From positions 496,001 to 560,000 of the forward strand of contig NZ_JACTAH010000002.1 in the NCBI RefSeq assembly GCF_014489115.1: a DNA stretch of 64,000 nucleotides, read 5' to 3'. The DNA comes from Thauera sedimentorum (GTDB taxonomy: Bacteria > Pseudomonadota > Gammaproteobacteria > Burkholderiales > Rhodocyclaceae). The first letter of the stretch is position 1. Each line of letters opens with the position of its first letter. Below the pieces are notes generated by a model. The model was not told where the DNA came from, searched no databases, and worked only from the letters and a program-made list of their open reading frames with translations. Below are positions 44,056-53,041 of the stretch, piece after piece. The translations under genes and the position numbers were made by a program.

Positions 44056-45084
44056 ATGAAAATTGTACGAACCACGCTGGCCTCCGCCATTGCCGTCGCC
44101 GCCCTCGGCCTGTCCGCCCAGGCGAACGCCGGCACCACGCTCGACGCCGTAAACAAGAAAGGCTTCGTGCAGTGCGGCGTCAGCGACGGCCTGCCCGGCT
44201 TCTCCTACACCGATTCGAAGGGCGCCTATCGCGGCATCGACGTCGACGTCTGCCGTGCGGTCGCGGCCGCCGTGTTCGGTGACGCCAACAAGGTCCGCTA
44301 CACCCCGCTGACCGCCAAGGAGCGCTTCACCGCGCTGCAGTCGGGCGAAGTCGACGTGCTGTCGCGCAACACCACCTGGACCAGCTCGCGCGACGGCGGC
44401 ATGGGCATCAGCTTTGCCGGCGTGACCTACTACGACGGCCAGGGCTTCCTGGTGAACAAGAAACTGGGCGTCAAGAGCGCCAAGGAACTGGACGGCGCCG
44501 CGGTGTGCATCCAGGCCGGCACCACCACCGAACTGAACCTGTCCGACTACTTCCGTGCCAGCGGCATGAAGTACACCCCGATCACCTACGACAAGTCCGA
44601 CGAGACCGTGAAGGCGCTGGAAGCCGGCCGTTGCGACGTGCTGACCTCCGACCAGTCGCAGCTCTACGCGCAGCGCATCAAGCTGGCCGACCCGGAAAGC
44701 TACGTGGTGCTGCCGGAGGTGATCTCCAAGGAGCCGCTGGGGCCGTCGGTGCGCCAGGGTGACGACGAGTGGTTCAAGATCGTCCGCTGGGCCCTGCTCG
44801 CCCAGGTGCACGCCGAGGAGCTGGGCGTGAGCTCGGCCAACGTCGAGGATCTGGCGAAGAGCTCCAAGAACCCCGACGTGCGCCGCCTGCTGGGCGCCGA
44901 AGGCGAGTACGGCAAGGACCTGGGCCTGCCCAAGGACTGGGCGGTCAAGATCATCAAGCAGGTGGGCAACTACGGCGAGATGTTCGAACGCAACGTCGGC
45001 ATGGGTAGCGAGCTGAAGATCGCCCGCGGCCTCAACGCCCTGTGGAACAAGGGCGGCCTCCAGTACGCGCCGCCGGTCCGCTAA
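44056..45084 (+). CDS. aapJ: General L-amino acid-binding protein AapJ/BztA-like
   Basis: 342 residues. The signal peptide ends near ANA at about residue 24. The mature protein has the AapJ pattern TLDAVNKKGFVQCGVSDGLPGFSYTD, GIDVDVCRAVAAAVFGDANKV, ERFTALQSGEVDVLSRNTTWTSSRD, VCIQAGTTTELNLSDYF and SRQ-like positions at the ligand cleft, with QLYAQR and ISKEPLGP later. It is a periplasmic binding protein that feeds AapQM with broad L-amino acids. The ATG follows TTGGAG by six bases. A hairpin after the gene probably lets it be made in excess over the membrane parts. Confidence 0.94.
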   Translation: MKIVRTTLASAIAVAALGLSAQANAGTTLDAVNKKGFVQCGVSDGLPGFSYTDSKGAYRGIDVDVCRAVAAAVFGDANKVRYTPLTAKERFTALQSGEVDVLSRNTTWTSSRDGGMGISFAGVTYYDGQGFLVNKKLGVKSAKELDGAAVCIQAGTTTELNLSDYFRASGMKYTPITYDKSDETVKALEAGRCDVLTSDQSQLYAQRIKLADPESYVVLPEVISKEPLGPSVRQGDDEWFKIVRWALLAQVHAEELGVSSANVEDLAKSSKNPDVRRLLGAEGEYGKDLGLPKDWAVKIIKQVGNYGEMFERNVGMGSELKIARGLNALWNKGGLQYAPPVR

Positions 45085-45094
45085 ACGGACCCTC

Positions 45095-45125
45095 ACGCCA
45101 CCGCCTGCGGGCGGTGGCGTTCGTT
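45095..45125 (+). terminator. Intra-operon hairpin after aapJ
   Basis: Perfect 11-bp arms ACGCCACCGCC (45095-45105) and its complement (45110-45120), TGCG loop, then TTCGTTT. It probably ends part of the transcription or protects the aapJ message, a common way to make more binding protein than permease. Confidence 0.7.
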
Positions 45126-45158
45126 TAACCCTCCCCCAAGAACTCCACAGGGTCTGTC

Positions 45159-46343
45159 ATGCAGAATCCGGTAACCGGGCCGTCCGTGCGCGGCTCCTTG
45201 GTGACCGACCCGAAGGTCCGCGCCTGGACGTTCCAGATCCTGGCCATCGCCACCGTCGTGGCCGTAGGCTGGTACCTGTTTCACAACACCCAGAGCAACC
45301 TCGCGCAGCGCGGCATCACTTCGGGTTTCGCCTTTCTCAACAACTCTGCCGGTTTCGGCATCCTGCAGTCGCTGATCGACTACACCGAAGGCGACACCTA
45401 CGGCCGCGTCTTCGTGGTCGGCCTGCTGAACACGCTGCTGGTGTCGGCGCTCGGTATCGTCATCGCCACGATCATCGGCTTCGTCGTCGGCGTCTCGCGC
45501 CTGTCGCCCAACTGGCTGATCAGCCGTCTGGCGGCGGTGTACATCGAGATCTTCCGCAACATCCCGCCCTTGCTGCAGATCTTCTTCTGGTACTTCGCGG
45601 TGCTGCGCGCCATGCCGCCGCCGCGCGGCAGCCACGCGGTCGGCGACGCCGTCTTCCTGAACATCCGCGGCCTCTACCTGCCCTCGCCCACCATGGCCGA
45701 CGGCTTCTGGTTCTTCGTCGCCGCGCTCGCGCTGGCGGCAACCGGCTGCGTGGCCCTGGCGCGCTGGGCGCGCGCGCGCCGCGAAGCCACCGGCCAGCGC
45801 TTCCCGGTGTTCTTCGCCAGCCTGGCGCTGGTGATCGCACTGCCCGGCCTGGCCAGCCTCGCCGGCGGCGCCCCGTTCACCTGGGAAGTGCCGGAACTGA
45901 CCGGCTTCAACTTCCGCGGCGGCTGGGTGGTGATCCCGGAACTGGTGGCGATCACGCTGGCGCTGTCGATCTACACCGCGGCCTTCATCGCCGAGATCGT
46001 GCGCTCCGGCATCCAGGCGGTGAGCCACGGACAGACCGAGGCGGCACGTTCGCTCGGCCTGCGCCCCGGCCACATCCTGCGCCTGGTGATCATTCCGCAG
46101 GCCATGCGGGTGATCATTCCGCCGCTCACCAGCCAGTACCTGAACCTGGTCAAGAACTCCTCCCTGGCCGCCGCCATCGGCTACCCCGACCTGGTGTCGG
46201 TGTTCGCCGGCACGGTGCTCAACCAGACCGGCCAGGCCATCGAAACCATCGCCATCACCATGTCGGTGTATCTGGCGATCAGTCTCAGCATCTCGCTGCT
46301 GATGAACTGGTACAACAAGCGCATCGCGCTGGTGGAGCGCTGA
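45159..46343 (+). CDS. aapQ: General L-amino acid ABC permease AapQ-like
   Basis: 394 residues, larger than ordinary His/Glu-type permeases, as AapQ is. It has an N-terminal membrane helix, the long insertion typical of the Aap family (about residues 60-80 and 150-250), and the permease core with NTLLVSALGIVIATIIGFVVGVSRLS, RNIPPLLQIFFWYFAVL and the coupling loop SGIQAVSHGQTEAARSLGL. It forms the membrane channel with AapM, whose gene starts four bases later. The N-terminus has no signal peptide. Confidence 0.92.
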   Translation: MQNPVTGPSVRGSLVTDPKVRAWTFQILAIATVVAVGWYLFHNTQSNLAQRGITSGFAFLNNSAGFGILQSLIDYTEGDTYGRVFVVGLLNTLLVSALGIVIATIIGFVVGVSRLSPNWLISRLAAVYIEIFRNIPPLLQIFFWYFAVLRAMPPPRGSHAVGDAVFLNIRGLYLPSPTMADGFWFFVAALALAATGCVALARWARARREATGQRFPVFFASLALVIALPGLASLAGGAPFTWEVPELTGFNFRGGWVVIPELVAITLALSIYTAAFIAEIVRSGIQAVSHGQTEAARSLGLRPGHILRLVIIPQAMRVIIPPLTSQYLNLVKNSSLAAAIGYPDLVSVFAGTVLNQTGQAIETIAITMSVYLAISLSISLLMNWYNKRIALVER

Positions 46344-46347
46344 GCCG

Positions 46348-47448
46348 ATGAACGCTACGACACATAGCTTCAAACCCGATCTGCCGCCGCCGAGCATGTC
46401 GGTCGGCGTGCAGGGCTGGTTGCGCGAGCACCTGTTCTCCAACTGGATCAACACCGCGCTGACCTTCCTCGCCCTCTACCTGATCTGGCTGATCGTGCCG
46501 CCGGTGATCAACTGGGTGTTCCTCGACGCCACCTGGAGCGGCAGCACCCGCGAGGACTGCACTCCCGGCGGGGCCTGCTGGGTGTTCATCCAGAGCCGCT
46601 TCTCGCAGTTCATGTACGGTTTCTATCCCAGCGAACTGCGCTGGCGGGTGGACCTCACCGTGCTGGCGGCGATACTCGGCGCGGTGCCGATCCTCGTGCG
46701 GGCCATGCCCAAGCGCTGGATCTACGCCATCGGCTACCTGCTGGTCTACCCCTGGCTGGCGTTCTGGCTGATGTACGGGGGCCTCGGCCTGGAGATCGTC
46801 GAGACCAGCCAGTGGGGCGGCCTGATGCTGACCCTGGTGATCGCGGTGGTCGGCATCGCCGGCGCGATGCCGCTGGGCATCCTGCTGGCGCTCGGGCGGC
46901 GCTCGCACATGCCGGCGATCCGGGTGCTCTGCGTGACCTTCATCGAGTTCTGGCGCGGCGTGCCGCTGATCACCGTGCTGTTCATGTCCTCGGTGATGCT
47001 GCCGCTGTTCCTGCCCGAGCAGGTCAGCTTCGACAAGCTGCTGCGCGCGCTGATCGCGGTCACGCTGTTCGAGGCCGCCTACATCGCCGAGGTGGTGCGC
47101 GGCGGCCTGCAGGCCATCCCCAAGGGGCAGTACGAGGCGGCCGGAGCGCTCGGCCTGGGCTACTGGCGCACGATGGGCCTGGTGATCCTGCCGCAGGCGC
47201 TCAAGCTAGTGATTCCCGGCATCGTGAACACCTTCATCGCGCTGTTCAAGGACACCAGCCTGGTGATCATCATCGGCCTGTTCGACCTCTTCAACAGCAT
47301 CCACCAGGCCACGGTGGACCCGGCCTGGCTGGGCTTCGCCACCGAAGGCTACGTATTTGCCGCGGCGGTGTACTGGATCTTCTGCTTCGGCATGTCGCGC
47401 TACTCGATGCGGCTGGAACGCCGCCTGCACACCGGGCACAAACGATAG
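46348..47448 (+). CDS. aapM: General L-amino acid ABC permease AapM-like
   Basis: 366 residues. The N-terminal half has several membrane helices and an extracytoplasmic loop with a [11 protein letters not shown]ys pair, also found in AapM proteins. The core permease domain has [49 protein letters not shown] and the EAA-like loop [19 protein letters not shown]. It pairs with AapQ and is driven by the ATPase encoded 13 bases downstream. Confidence 0.93.
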   Translation: MNATTHSFKPDLPPPSMSVGVQGWLREHLFSNWINTALTFLALYLIWLIVPPVINWVFLDATWSGSTREDCTPGGACWVFIQSRFSQFMYGFYPSELRWRVDLTVLAAILGAVPILVRAMPKRWIYAIGYLLVYPWLAFWLMYGGLGLEIVETSQWGGLMLTLVIAVVGIAGAMPLGILLALGRRSHMPAIRVLCVTFIEFWRGVPLITVLFMSSVMLPLFLPEQVSFDKLLRALIAVTLFEAAYIAEVVRGGLQAIPKGQYEAAGALGLGYWRTMGLVILPQALKLVIPGIVNTFIALFKDTSLVIIIGLFDLFNSIHQATVDPAWLGFATEGYVFAAAVYWIFCFGMSRYSMRLERRLHTGHKR

Positions 47449-47461
47449 GAACGCGTCGGAA

Positions 47462-48232
47462 ATGACTGACAACACGCACAAGCACGCCCTCGGCGACACC
47501 AACATGATCGAGCTGCAGGGCGTGAACAAGTGGTACGGGGAGTTCCACGTACTGAAGGACATCAACCTCTCGGTGCGGCAGGGCGAGCGCATCGTGCTCT
47601 GCGGCCCGTCGGGCTCGGGCAAGTCCACCACCATCCGCTGCATCAACCGGCTGGAAGAGCACCAGGCGGGCAAGATCGTGGTGGACGGGGTGGAGCTGAC
47701 CTCCGACCTCAAACACATCGAGGCCATCCGCCGCGAGGTCGGCATGGTGTTCCAGCACTTCAACCTCTTCCCCCACCTCACCGTGCTGCAGAACTGCACG
47801 CTGGCGCCGATGTGGGTGCGCAACATGCCCAAGCGCGAGGCGGAGGAAGTGGCCATGGAGTACCTCGAGCGGGTGCGCATCCCGGAGCAGGCGGGCAAGT
47901 ACCCCGGCCAGCTGTCCGGCGGCCAGCAGCAGCGCGTGGCGATCGCCCGCGCGCTGTGCATGAAGCCCAAGATCATGCTGTTCGACGAGCCGACCTCGGC
48001 GCTCGACCCCGAGATGGTCAAGGAGGTACTCGACACCATGATCCAGCTCGCCGACAGCGGCATGACCATGCTGTGCGTGACCCACGAAATGGGCTTTGCG
48101 CGCACCGTGGCCGACCGGGTGATCTTCATGGACCGCGGCGAGATCATCGAGCAGGCCCCGCCCGAGACCTTCTTCTCCAACCCGCAGAACGAGCGCACCA
48201 GGACCTTCCTGGGGCAGATCCTCAACCACTGA
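47462..48232 (+). CDS. aapP: General L-amino acid ABC transporter ATPase AapP-like
   Basis: 256 residues. Walker [22 protein letters not shown]-loop [16 protein letters not shown], signature [16 protein letters not shown], Walker [16 protein letters not shown] and switch [16 protein letters not shown] are all present, each as in polar amino-acid ATPases. It powers uptake through AapQM. The ATG at 47462 gives a 15-residue N-terminal extension before the domain; an in-frame ATG at 47504 ([13 protein letters not shown]) would be the more usual start, but 47462 is only 13 bases from the upstream stop. A REPIN follows within 15 bases of the stop. Confidence 0.94.
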   Translation: MTDNTHKHALGDTNMIELQGVNKWYGEFHVLKDINLSVRQGERIVLCGPSGSGKSTTIRCINRLEEHQAGKIVVDGVELTSDLKHIEAIRREVGMVFQHFNLFPHLTVLQNCTLAPMWVRNMPKREAEEVAMEYLERVRIPEQAGKYPGQLSGGQQQRVAIARALCMKPKIMLFDEPTSALDPEMVKEVLDTMIQLADSGMTMLCVTHEMGFARTVADRVIFMDRGEIIEQAPPETFFSNPQNERTRTFLGQILNH

Positions 48233-48245
48233 GGCAGGCCCCGCT

Positions 48246-48317
48246 GTAGGAGCGGCCTTGGCCGCGATGCGGCGATCGTTTCCTCTCAGCCCGCATCGCG
48301 GCCAAGGCCGCTCCTAC
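48246..48317. repeat. REPIN copy 1 (paired REP, 27-bp perfect arms)
   Basis: Left arm 48246-48272 begins GTAGGAGCGGCCTTGGCC and is exactly complementary to right arm 48291-48317, with an 18-base loop. It sits between convergent aapP and the penicillin-binding protein gene, and its right arm supplies the TAG stop of the latter. It may also act as a bidirectional transcription barrier. Confidence 0.9.
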
Positions 48318-51300
48318 GCGCCGTCCGGCAGGTCCTCGCAGGCGAGCGGCGAGCCCGGCGCGATATGGGGCAGCAGCACCGGCGCCAGCTCGCGCAGCAC
48401 GCTGACCGGCAGCGCCGAGGTGAAGCGGTGGCGGGCCGCCGCGGGGCCGGTCACGTAGGCGGTGACCGTGCCGAAATGGTGCTCGCCCAGGAAGAACACG
48501 AAGGTCGCGGTGCGGTTCAGCGCCACGCCGGCGCCGCGCGCCTGGCCACGGGCGTCGGTGGTGACGATGCGGTTGTCGCCGGTGCCGGTCTTGCCGCCTA
48601 CCGCCAGCGAACTGCCGTCGTCCAGCCGGTAGGAGCCGGCCAGCCGCCGGGCGGTACCGGCTTCCACCACCTCCGACAGGGCATTGCGCAGCGCGGCCGC
48701 GACCTCGCTGCGCATCACCCGCTCACCGGCCGCTGCGCGCCGTGCGAAGGCGGTGTCGTAAGGCGTGCCGGCGGCGAAGCGCAGGGTATCCACCCGCAGG
48801 TTGGGCAGGCGCACGCCGTCGTTGACGATGATGCCCATCAGCTCGGCCAGCGCCGCGGGACGGTCGCCCGAGCTGCCCAGCGCGGTGGCCAGCGAGGGCA
48901 CCAGATGCTCGAAGGGATAACCCAGCCGCGCCCAGCGCTGGTGGATGTCGAGAAAGGCCTCGACCTCCAGCATGGTGTGGATGCGCCGGTCCTGGGCGCT
49001 GCGCGCGCGGGTGCCGAACAGCCAGCGGTACACCGCCTGGCGCTCCTGTTCGCTGGCCGCTACCGCATCGGCGAAGGCGGCGCCCGGGTGCGCGCTCAGG
49101 TAGCCGACCAGCCACAGTTCCAGCGGATGCACCCGGGCCACGTAGCCCTGGTCGGGCAGGTCGAGGCGGCCCGGCGCATAGCGCTGGTAGAGCGTCGCGA
49201 GGCGGGACTCGCTCAGCCGGACCCCCTCCAGGCGCTCGCGCATGAAGAGCGCGAAGGCGTCGGCGCTGGCCTGCGGATTGAGATAGCGCCACGCCGCGGC
49301 CAGGCGGTCGGCGGTGGGGCGCAGGCCATCCAGGAACACCGCCTGCATGTCGTCGGCGGACTTGCCCTGGTACTTGCGCCAGAAGCGGCGCAGGAAGGCC
49401 TGCCCCTCGCGGTCGGCAAAGCGCGCTAGATACTCCGCCCGGCGCGGGTCACCGTCGTCTTCCAGCAGGCGCGCGGTGCTGCCCGGCACCTGGTACATGG
49501 CATGGCGCACGATGTCGCGCATCAGGCGCACGAAGGGCAGGTTGATGGAGGCCTGCAAGGCCTCGCGCACCGTGGGGATGCGTTGCTCGTCCTCGCGGCG
49601 GAAGTTGCCGAAGGCGTGCACCCCGCCGCCGGTGAAGAACAGCTCCGCGGTGTTGGCCGGGTAGCGCCGCTCCAGCGCCGCGTCCAGCATGGCCGGCAGG
49701 CTGCGGTCCGCGGCCGCCAGCAGGTAGTCACGGGCCCAGCGCCCCAGGATGTCCTGGCGGTCCACCGGCGCTTCGCGCAGCGCGTCGGCCGGCAGCGGGG
49801 CGAAGCGCGCGTGCAGTTCGGCGACGATCTCCAGGTAGGTCGCCAGCACGCGCAGCTTGGCGGTGGAGCCCAGTTCCAGCTTGCTGCCCTCGTTGATGTC
49901 GAAGGGCTGCTCGGTGGTGTCGGTCTGCACCCGCACCCGCACGCCGCCCGGCGCACGCTCGAACAGCGTGAAGCTGTAGTGGATGTCGCGCGCGCGCGCC
50001 GGATCGATCAGCCGCTCGCCGGCCAGTCCGCGCTCACGCGCCGTATCGGGGTCGTGCAGCGCCAGCAGCCAGCTCCCCACCGCGGCCTGCAGGTCGCGAT
50101 GCAGGGTGGTGGTGACGGTGGCGTCGATGCGGTCGAGCTCGTAGAGCAACAGGTCCAGCAGGGCCGCCAGCCGGTTGCGCACCGCAGTCGCCCCCTTGCC
50201 GGAAGCCACCGCCTGCAGCGGCGGATCGCGGTAGGGATCGCGGAAGCGCAGCGTGGCGGACAGCGCCGCATCGCGCAGGCGCACGCCGACCAGGCCGGCC
50301 TCGCCGAGCAGGCGCAGATGCGCGTCGGTAAGCGACGCCAGCTCCTCGCGTCCGCGCCCGAGATACCAGGACGGGCGGCGATGGGCGATCATCAGCGCGA
50401 GCACCTGGCGCAAGGCCAGTCCCTGTGCGGCGAGCGTCCCGGCGTCGTCCGCCGGCGGCGCCGCCAGCAGACGGTTCACGGTGGCGAGGTCCGCGGCGAA
50501 CCACACCCACAGGCCGTCTCCCAGGCCATGCACCTCGCCATGCACCGGCGCCGCCGACAGCGGCACGGTGTTCAGGTAGTCGAGCAGCACCTGGCGGCGG
50601 GCCGGCAGGGTGTCGCGCCCGCCTTGGTAGGCGCGCACGCTGGCCGAGACCATCTGGCGCAGCTTCTCGCGCGGTTCGGGGGTCACGCCGTCGGGCGAAT
50701 GACGGTATTTCTCGATCTGCGTCGCCAGCGTGCTGCCGCCGGGGGCGTCGAGCTCCTCGTCGACCACGCGTGCGGCGCGCGAGAACAGCGCGAGGCCGAA
50801 GCGCTTCCAGTCCACCGCGGGGTTCAACCAGGGCCGGGTGGCGTCGAGCAGGTCGCGGTTCTCGATGAACAGCAGGCTGTCGGCCACCACCCTGGGCACC
50901 TCGTCGAAGCTGCGGTACTCGGCGAACGGATAGTCGAAGGCATACAGCCGCTCCGCGCGGCAGCCGTCTATCCGCAGGCCGGCGCGGGTTTTCTCGCGGT
51001 AGGGCGGAAAATAGCCCCGGCTGGCGTAGTCGAACAAGGCGGCGGAGAAGTAGGCCTGGTGGGTCAGTTCATAGCCGCGGGCGCCCAGGCGTTCGATGAA
51101 GCGCGGCAGGCGCGCATAGCCCAGGCGGCGGTCGAAGGGGCCGTGCGCCGGATACACCGCCGCCACCCCGGGGCGCGCGCGGATCTGCTCGCGGTAGGGC
51201 GAGAACCACGCCTGGCGCAACTCACCGAACAGTGCAACCGAGAGCAACGCGCCGGGTGGCCACACCGTACTGTGCGCGGTGCGCGGATCGACCACCTGCG

Positions 51301-51544
51301 GCCGGCGCGGATTGCCGGCCCGGGGGCCCGCGTGCGGTGCCCGCGGGGGGACGATGCGCCCGCCACTGGCGGACAGCAGCCGGTAGTCCAGGCCGGCCGC
51401 GTAGTGGCTCAGATACTTCGCCTGCAGCCAGGAGGTGCGCGTCTCGACCACCGCCAGGGCGCCGCCCGCGGTGACGATCAGCAGGGCGAACAGGGCCGGG
51501 GCGCGGCGTCGACGGACAGGAAGGGGGGCGGATTCTTCACTCAT
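48314..51544 (-). CDS. Bifunctional penicillin-binding protein (GT51 transglycosylase/transpeptidase), divergent
   Basis: 1076 residues with one membrane anchor at about residues 16-34. A transglycosylase-like part (about 190-330) shows FIENRDLLDATRPWLNPAVDWKR where family GT51 normally has EDxxFxxHxG, and GGSTLATQIEKYRHSP for GGSTITQQ; the catalytic Glu is kept but the Asp is Asn. The penicillin-binding part has SxxK as STAK (GSTAKLRVL), SxN as SIN (ASINLPF) and KTG in GGKTGTGDN. About 300 residues between STAK and KTG are insertions not typical of PBP1a or 1b. It probably polymerises and cross-links peptidoglycan, perhaps under special conditions. The stop codon TAG lies inside a REPIN. Confidence 0.85.
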   Translation of the reverse strand: MSEESAPLPVRRRRAPALFALLIVTAGGALAVVETRTSWLQAKYLSHYAAGLDYRLLSASGGRIVPPRAPHAGPRAGNPRRPQVVDPRTAHSTVWPPGALLSVALFGELRQAWFSPYREQIRARPGVAAVYPAHGPFDRRLGYARLPRFIERLGARGYELTHQAYFSAALFDYASRGYFPPYREKTRAGLRIDGCRAERLYAFDYPFAEYRSFDEVPRVVADSLLFIENRDLLDATRPWLNPAVDWKRFGLALFSRAARVVDEELDAPGGSTLATQIEKYRHSPDGVTPEPREKLRQMVSASVRAYQGGRDTLPARRQVLLDYLNTVPLSAAPVHGEVHGLGDGLWVWFAADLATVNRLLAAPPADDAGTLAAQGLALRQVLALMIAHRRPSWYLGRGREELASLTDAHLRLLGEAGLVGVRLRDAALSATLRFRDPYRDPPLQAVASGKGATAVRNRLAALLDLLLYELDRIDATVTTTLHRDLQAAVGSWLLALHDPDTARERGLAGERLIDPARARDIHYSFTLFERAPGGVRVRVQTDTTEQPFDINEGSKLELGSTAKLRVLATYLEIVAELHARFAPLPADALREAPVDRQDILGRWARDYLLAAADRSLPAMLDAALERRYPANTAELFFTGGGVHAFGNFRREDEQRIPTVREALQASINLPFVRLMRDIVRHAMYQVPGSTARLLEDDGDPRRAEYLARFADREGQAFLRRFWRKYQGKSADDMQAVFLDGLRPTADRLAAAWRYLNPQASADAFALFMRERLEGVRLSESRLATLYQRYAPGRLDLPDQGYVARVHPLELWLVGYLSAHPGAAFADAVAASEQERQAVYRWLFGTRARSAQDRRIHTMLEVEAFLDIHQRWARLGYPFEHLVPSLATALGSSGDRPAALAELMGIIVNDGVRLPNLRVDTLRFAAGTPYDTAFARRAAAGERVMRSEVAAALRNALSEVVEAGTARRLAGSYRLDDGSSLAVGGKTGTGDNRIVTTDARGQARGAGVALNRTATFVFFLGEHHFGTVTAYVTGPAAARHRFTSALPVSVLRELAPVLLPHIAPGSPLACEDLPDGA

Positions 51545-51774
51545 GCCTGGCCTTTTGACAGGGCGGGGCGCTGCATGGCCGTTTCATTATCACCCGCCCA
51601 CCGGCGGCCGACCGTGTCGCCGCACACGGCCGGGTAACGCGCCGGCGCGCTGCGTTACAAACCCGCAACACAGTGGTGCACCGGCGAGATCGCCCCGATA
51701 CCGCCACTTCCTAGCATGGCCTCCATCGCAGCCGGCAGCGCCGCCCGCTGCCCAGTCCGCAGATGGAGCACACC

Positions 51775-53016
51775 ATGTTCACCGCACGATCCGGCATCCT
51801 CCCCCTCGCCGCAGCGGCCGCGCTGCTGCTGGCCATCACCATGGGTTCGCGCGCGGCCTTCGGGCTGTTCGTCTCCCCCCTCAACACCGCCACCGGCCTG
51901 GGGCTGATCACCATCAGCCTGGCCGGCGCGATGAGCCAGCTCGCCTGGGGCGCGGCCCAGCCCCTGGTCGGCGTGCTGGCCGAGCGCGCTGGCCCGGCCC
52001 GGGTGATCGCCTGCGGCGGCCTGCTGCTGGCGCTGGGCACCGCGCTGGTGCCCTTCGCGTCCAGCGGCCCGGCGCTGGTCCTGGTGTTCACCCTGATCGC
52101 GCTGGCCGGCGCCGCGGCGGGCAGCAACGGGCTGCTGCTGGGCGCGGTCAGCCGGCGGGTGGACGAGTCCGCGCGCGGGCTGGTGATCGGCGTGGTGGGA
52201 GCGGGCGGCTCGGCGGGCCAGCTGGTGCTCGGCCCCGGCACCCAGGGCCTGATCGACGCCGCCGGATGGACCACGGCGATGTTCGCGCTGGCCGCGCTGG
52301 CCCTGCTCGCCGTGCCGCTGGCGCTCGCCTTCCGCGAAGGCGGAACGCGGGCCGCGGCGGCCACCGGAGGCAGCGCGCAACGCCCGCCCCTGCGCCCCGC
52401 GCTCACCAGCCCGGCCTTCCCCTACATCGCCGCCGGTTTCTTCGTGTGCGGCTTCCATGTCGCCTTCCTGCTCGCCCACATGCCCGGGCAGATCGCCCTG
52501 TGCGGTCTGCCGGCCAGCCTGGCCGGCGAGTGGCTGGCGGTGCTCGGCGTGTGCAACATCGCCGGCAGCCTGGCGGCCGGTGCGGCGATACGGCGCGGGT
52601 CGATGCGCCGGGCGCTGATCGTCCTCTACCTGCTGCGCGCACTCGGCGTCGGCCTGTTCCTGCTGCTACCCGCCTCCACCGCCACCCTGCTCGGCTTCGC
52701 GGCGTGGATGGGGCTGACCTACATGGCGACGCTGCCGCCCACCGCCGGCCTGATCGGCAGCCTGTTCGGCACGCAGCGCATGGCCACGCTGCTCGGCGTG
52801 GTGATGTTCGTGCATCAGCTGGGGGCCTTCCTCGGCGTGTGGCTGGGCGGCATCGCCATGCAGTTGCAGGGCAGCTACGCCTGGGTGTGGACCGCCGACA
52901 TCGTGCTGGCCGTGCTGGCAGCGGCGATCCACCTGCCCCTGCGCGAGCGGCCGGACGGCGCGCCACAGGTGGCGGCCGTACCGCCGGCGCCGGCCTTGCG
53001 TCCGCAGGCCGCATGA
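51775..53016 (+). CDS. MFS transporter, oxalate/formate-antiporter-like
   Basis: 413 residues from ATG 51775, chosen because GGAG lies six bases upstream; ATG 51763 is in frame four codons earlier. Twelve membrane helices, with ITMGSRAAFGLFVSPL in helix 1, the SQLAWGAAQPLVGVLAERAG loop motif between helices 2 and 3, and GVVGAGGSAGQLVLGPGTQGL in helix 5. Such proteins are often annotated as CynX/OxlT-type or YbfB-like carriers; the substrate cannot be told. It is divergent from the penicillin-binding protein gene across about 230 bases and convergent with the histidine kinase gene. Confidence 0.85.
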   Translation: MFTARSGILPLAAAAALLLAITMGSRAAFGLFVSPLNTATGLGLITISLAGAMSQLAWGAAQPLVGVLAERAGPARVIACGGLLLALGTALVPFASSGPALVLVFTLIALAGAAAGSNGLLLGAVSRRVDESARGLVIGVVGAGGSAGQLVLGPGTQGLIDAAGWTTAMFALAALALLAVPLALAFREGGTRAAAATGGSAQRPPLRPALTSPAFPYIAAGFFVCGFHVAFLLAHMPGQIALCGLPASLAGEWLAVLGVCNIAGSLAAGAAIRRGSMRRALIVLYLLRALGVGLFLLLPASTATLLGFAAWMGLTYMATLPPTAGLIGSLFGTQRMATLLGVVMFVHQLGAFLGVWLGGIAMQLQGSYAWVWTADIVLAVLAAAIHLPLRERPDGAPQVAAVPPAPALRPQAA

Positions 53017-53041
53017 GGCCACGGCCCTGCCGAAGCCGTGC

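Noticed and set aside
51555..51590. TTGACA at 51555 with CATTAT downstream as a plus-strand promoter
   Set aside because: The spacing of 24 bases is far outside the usual range.
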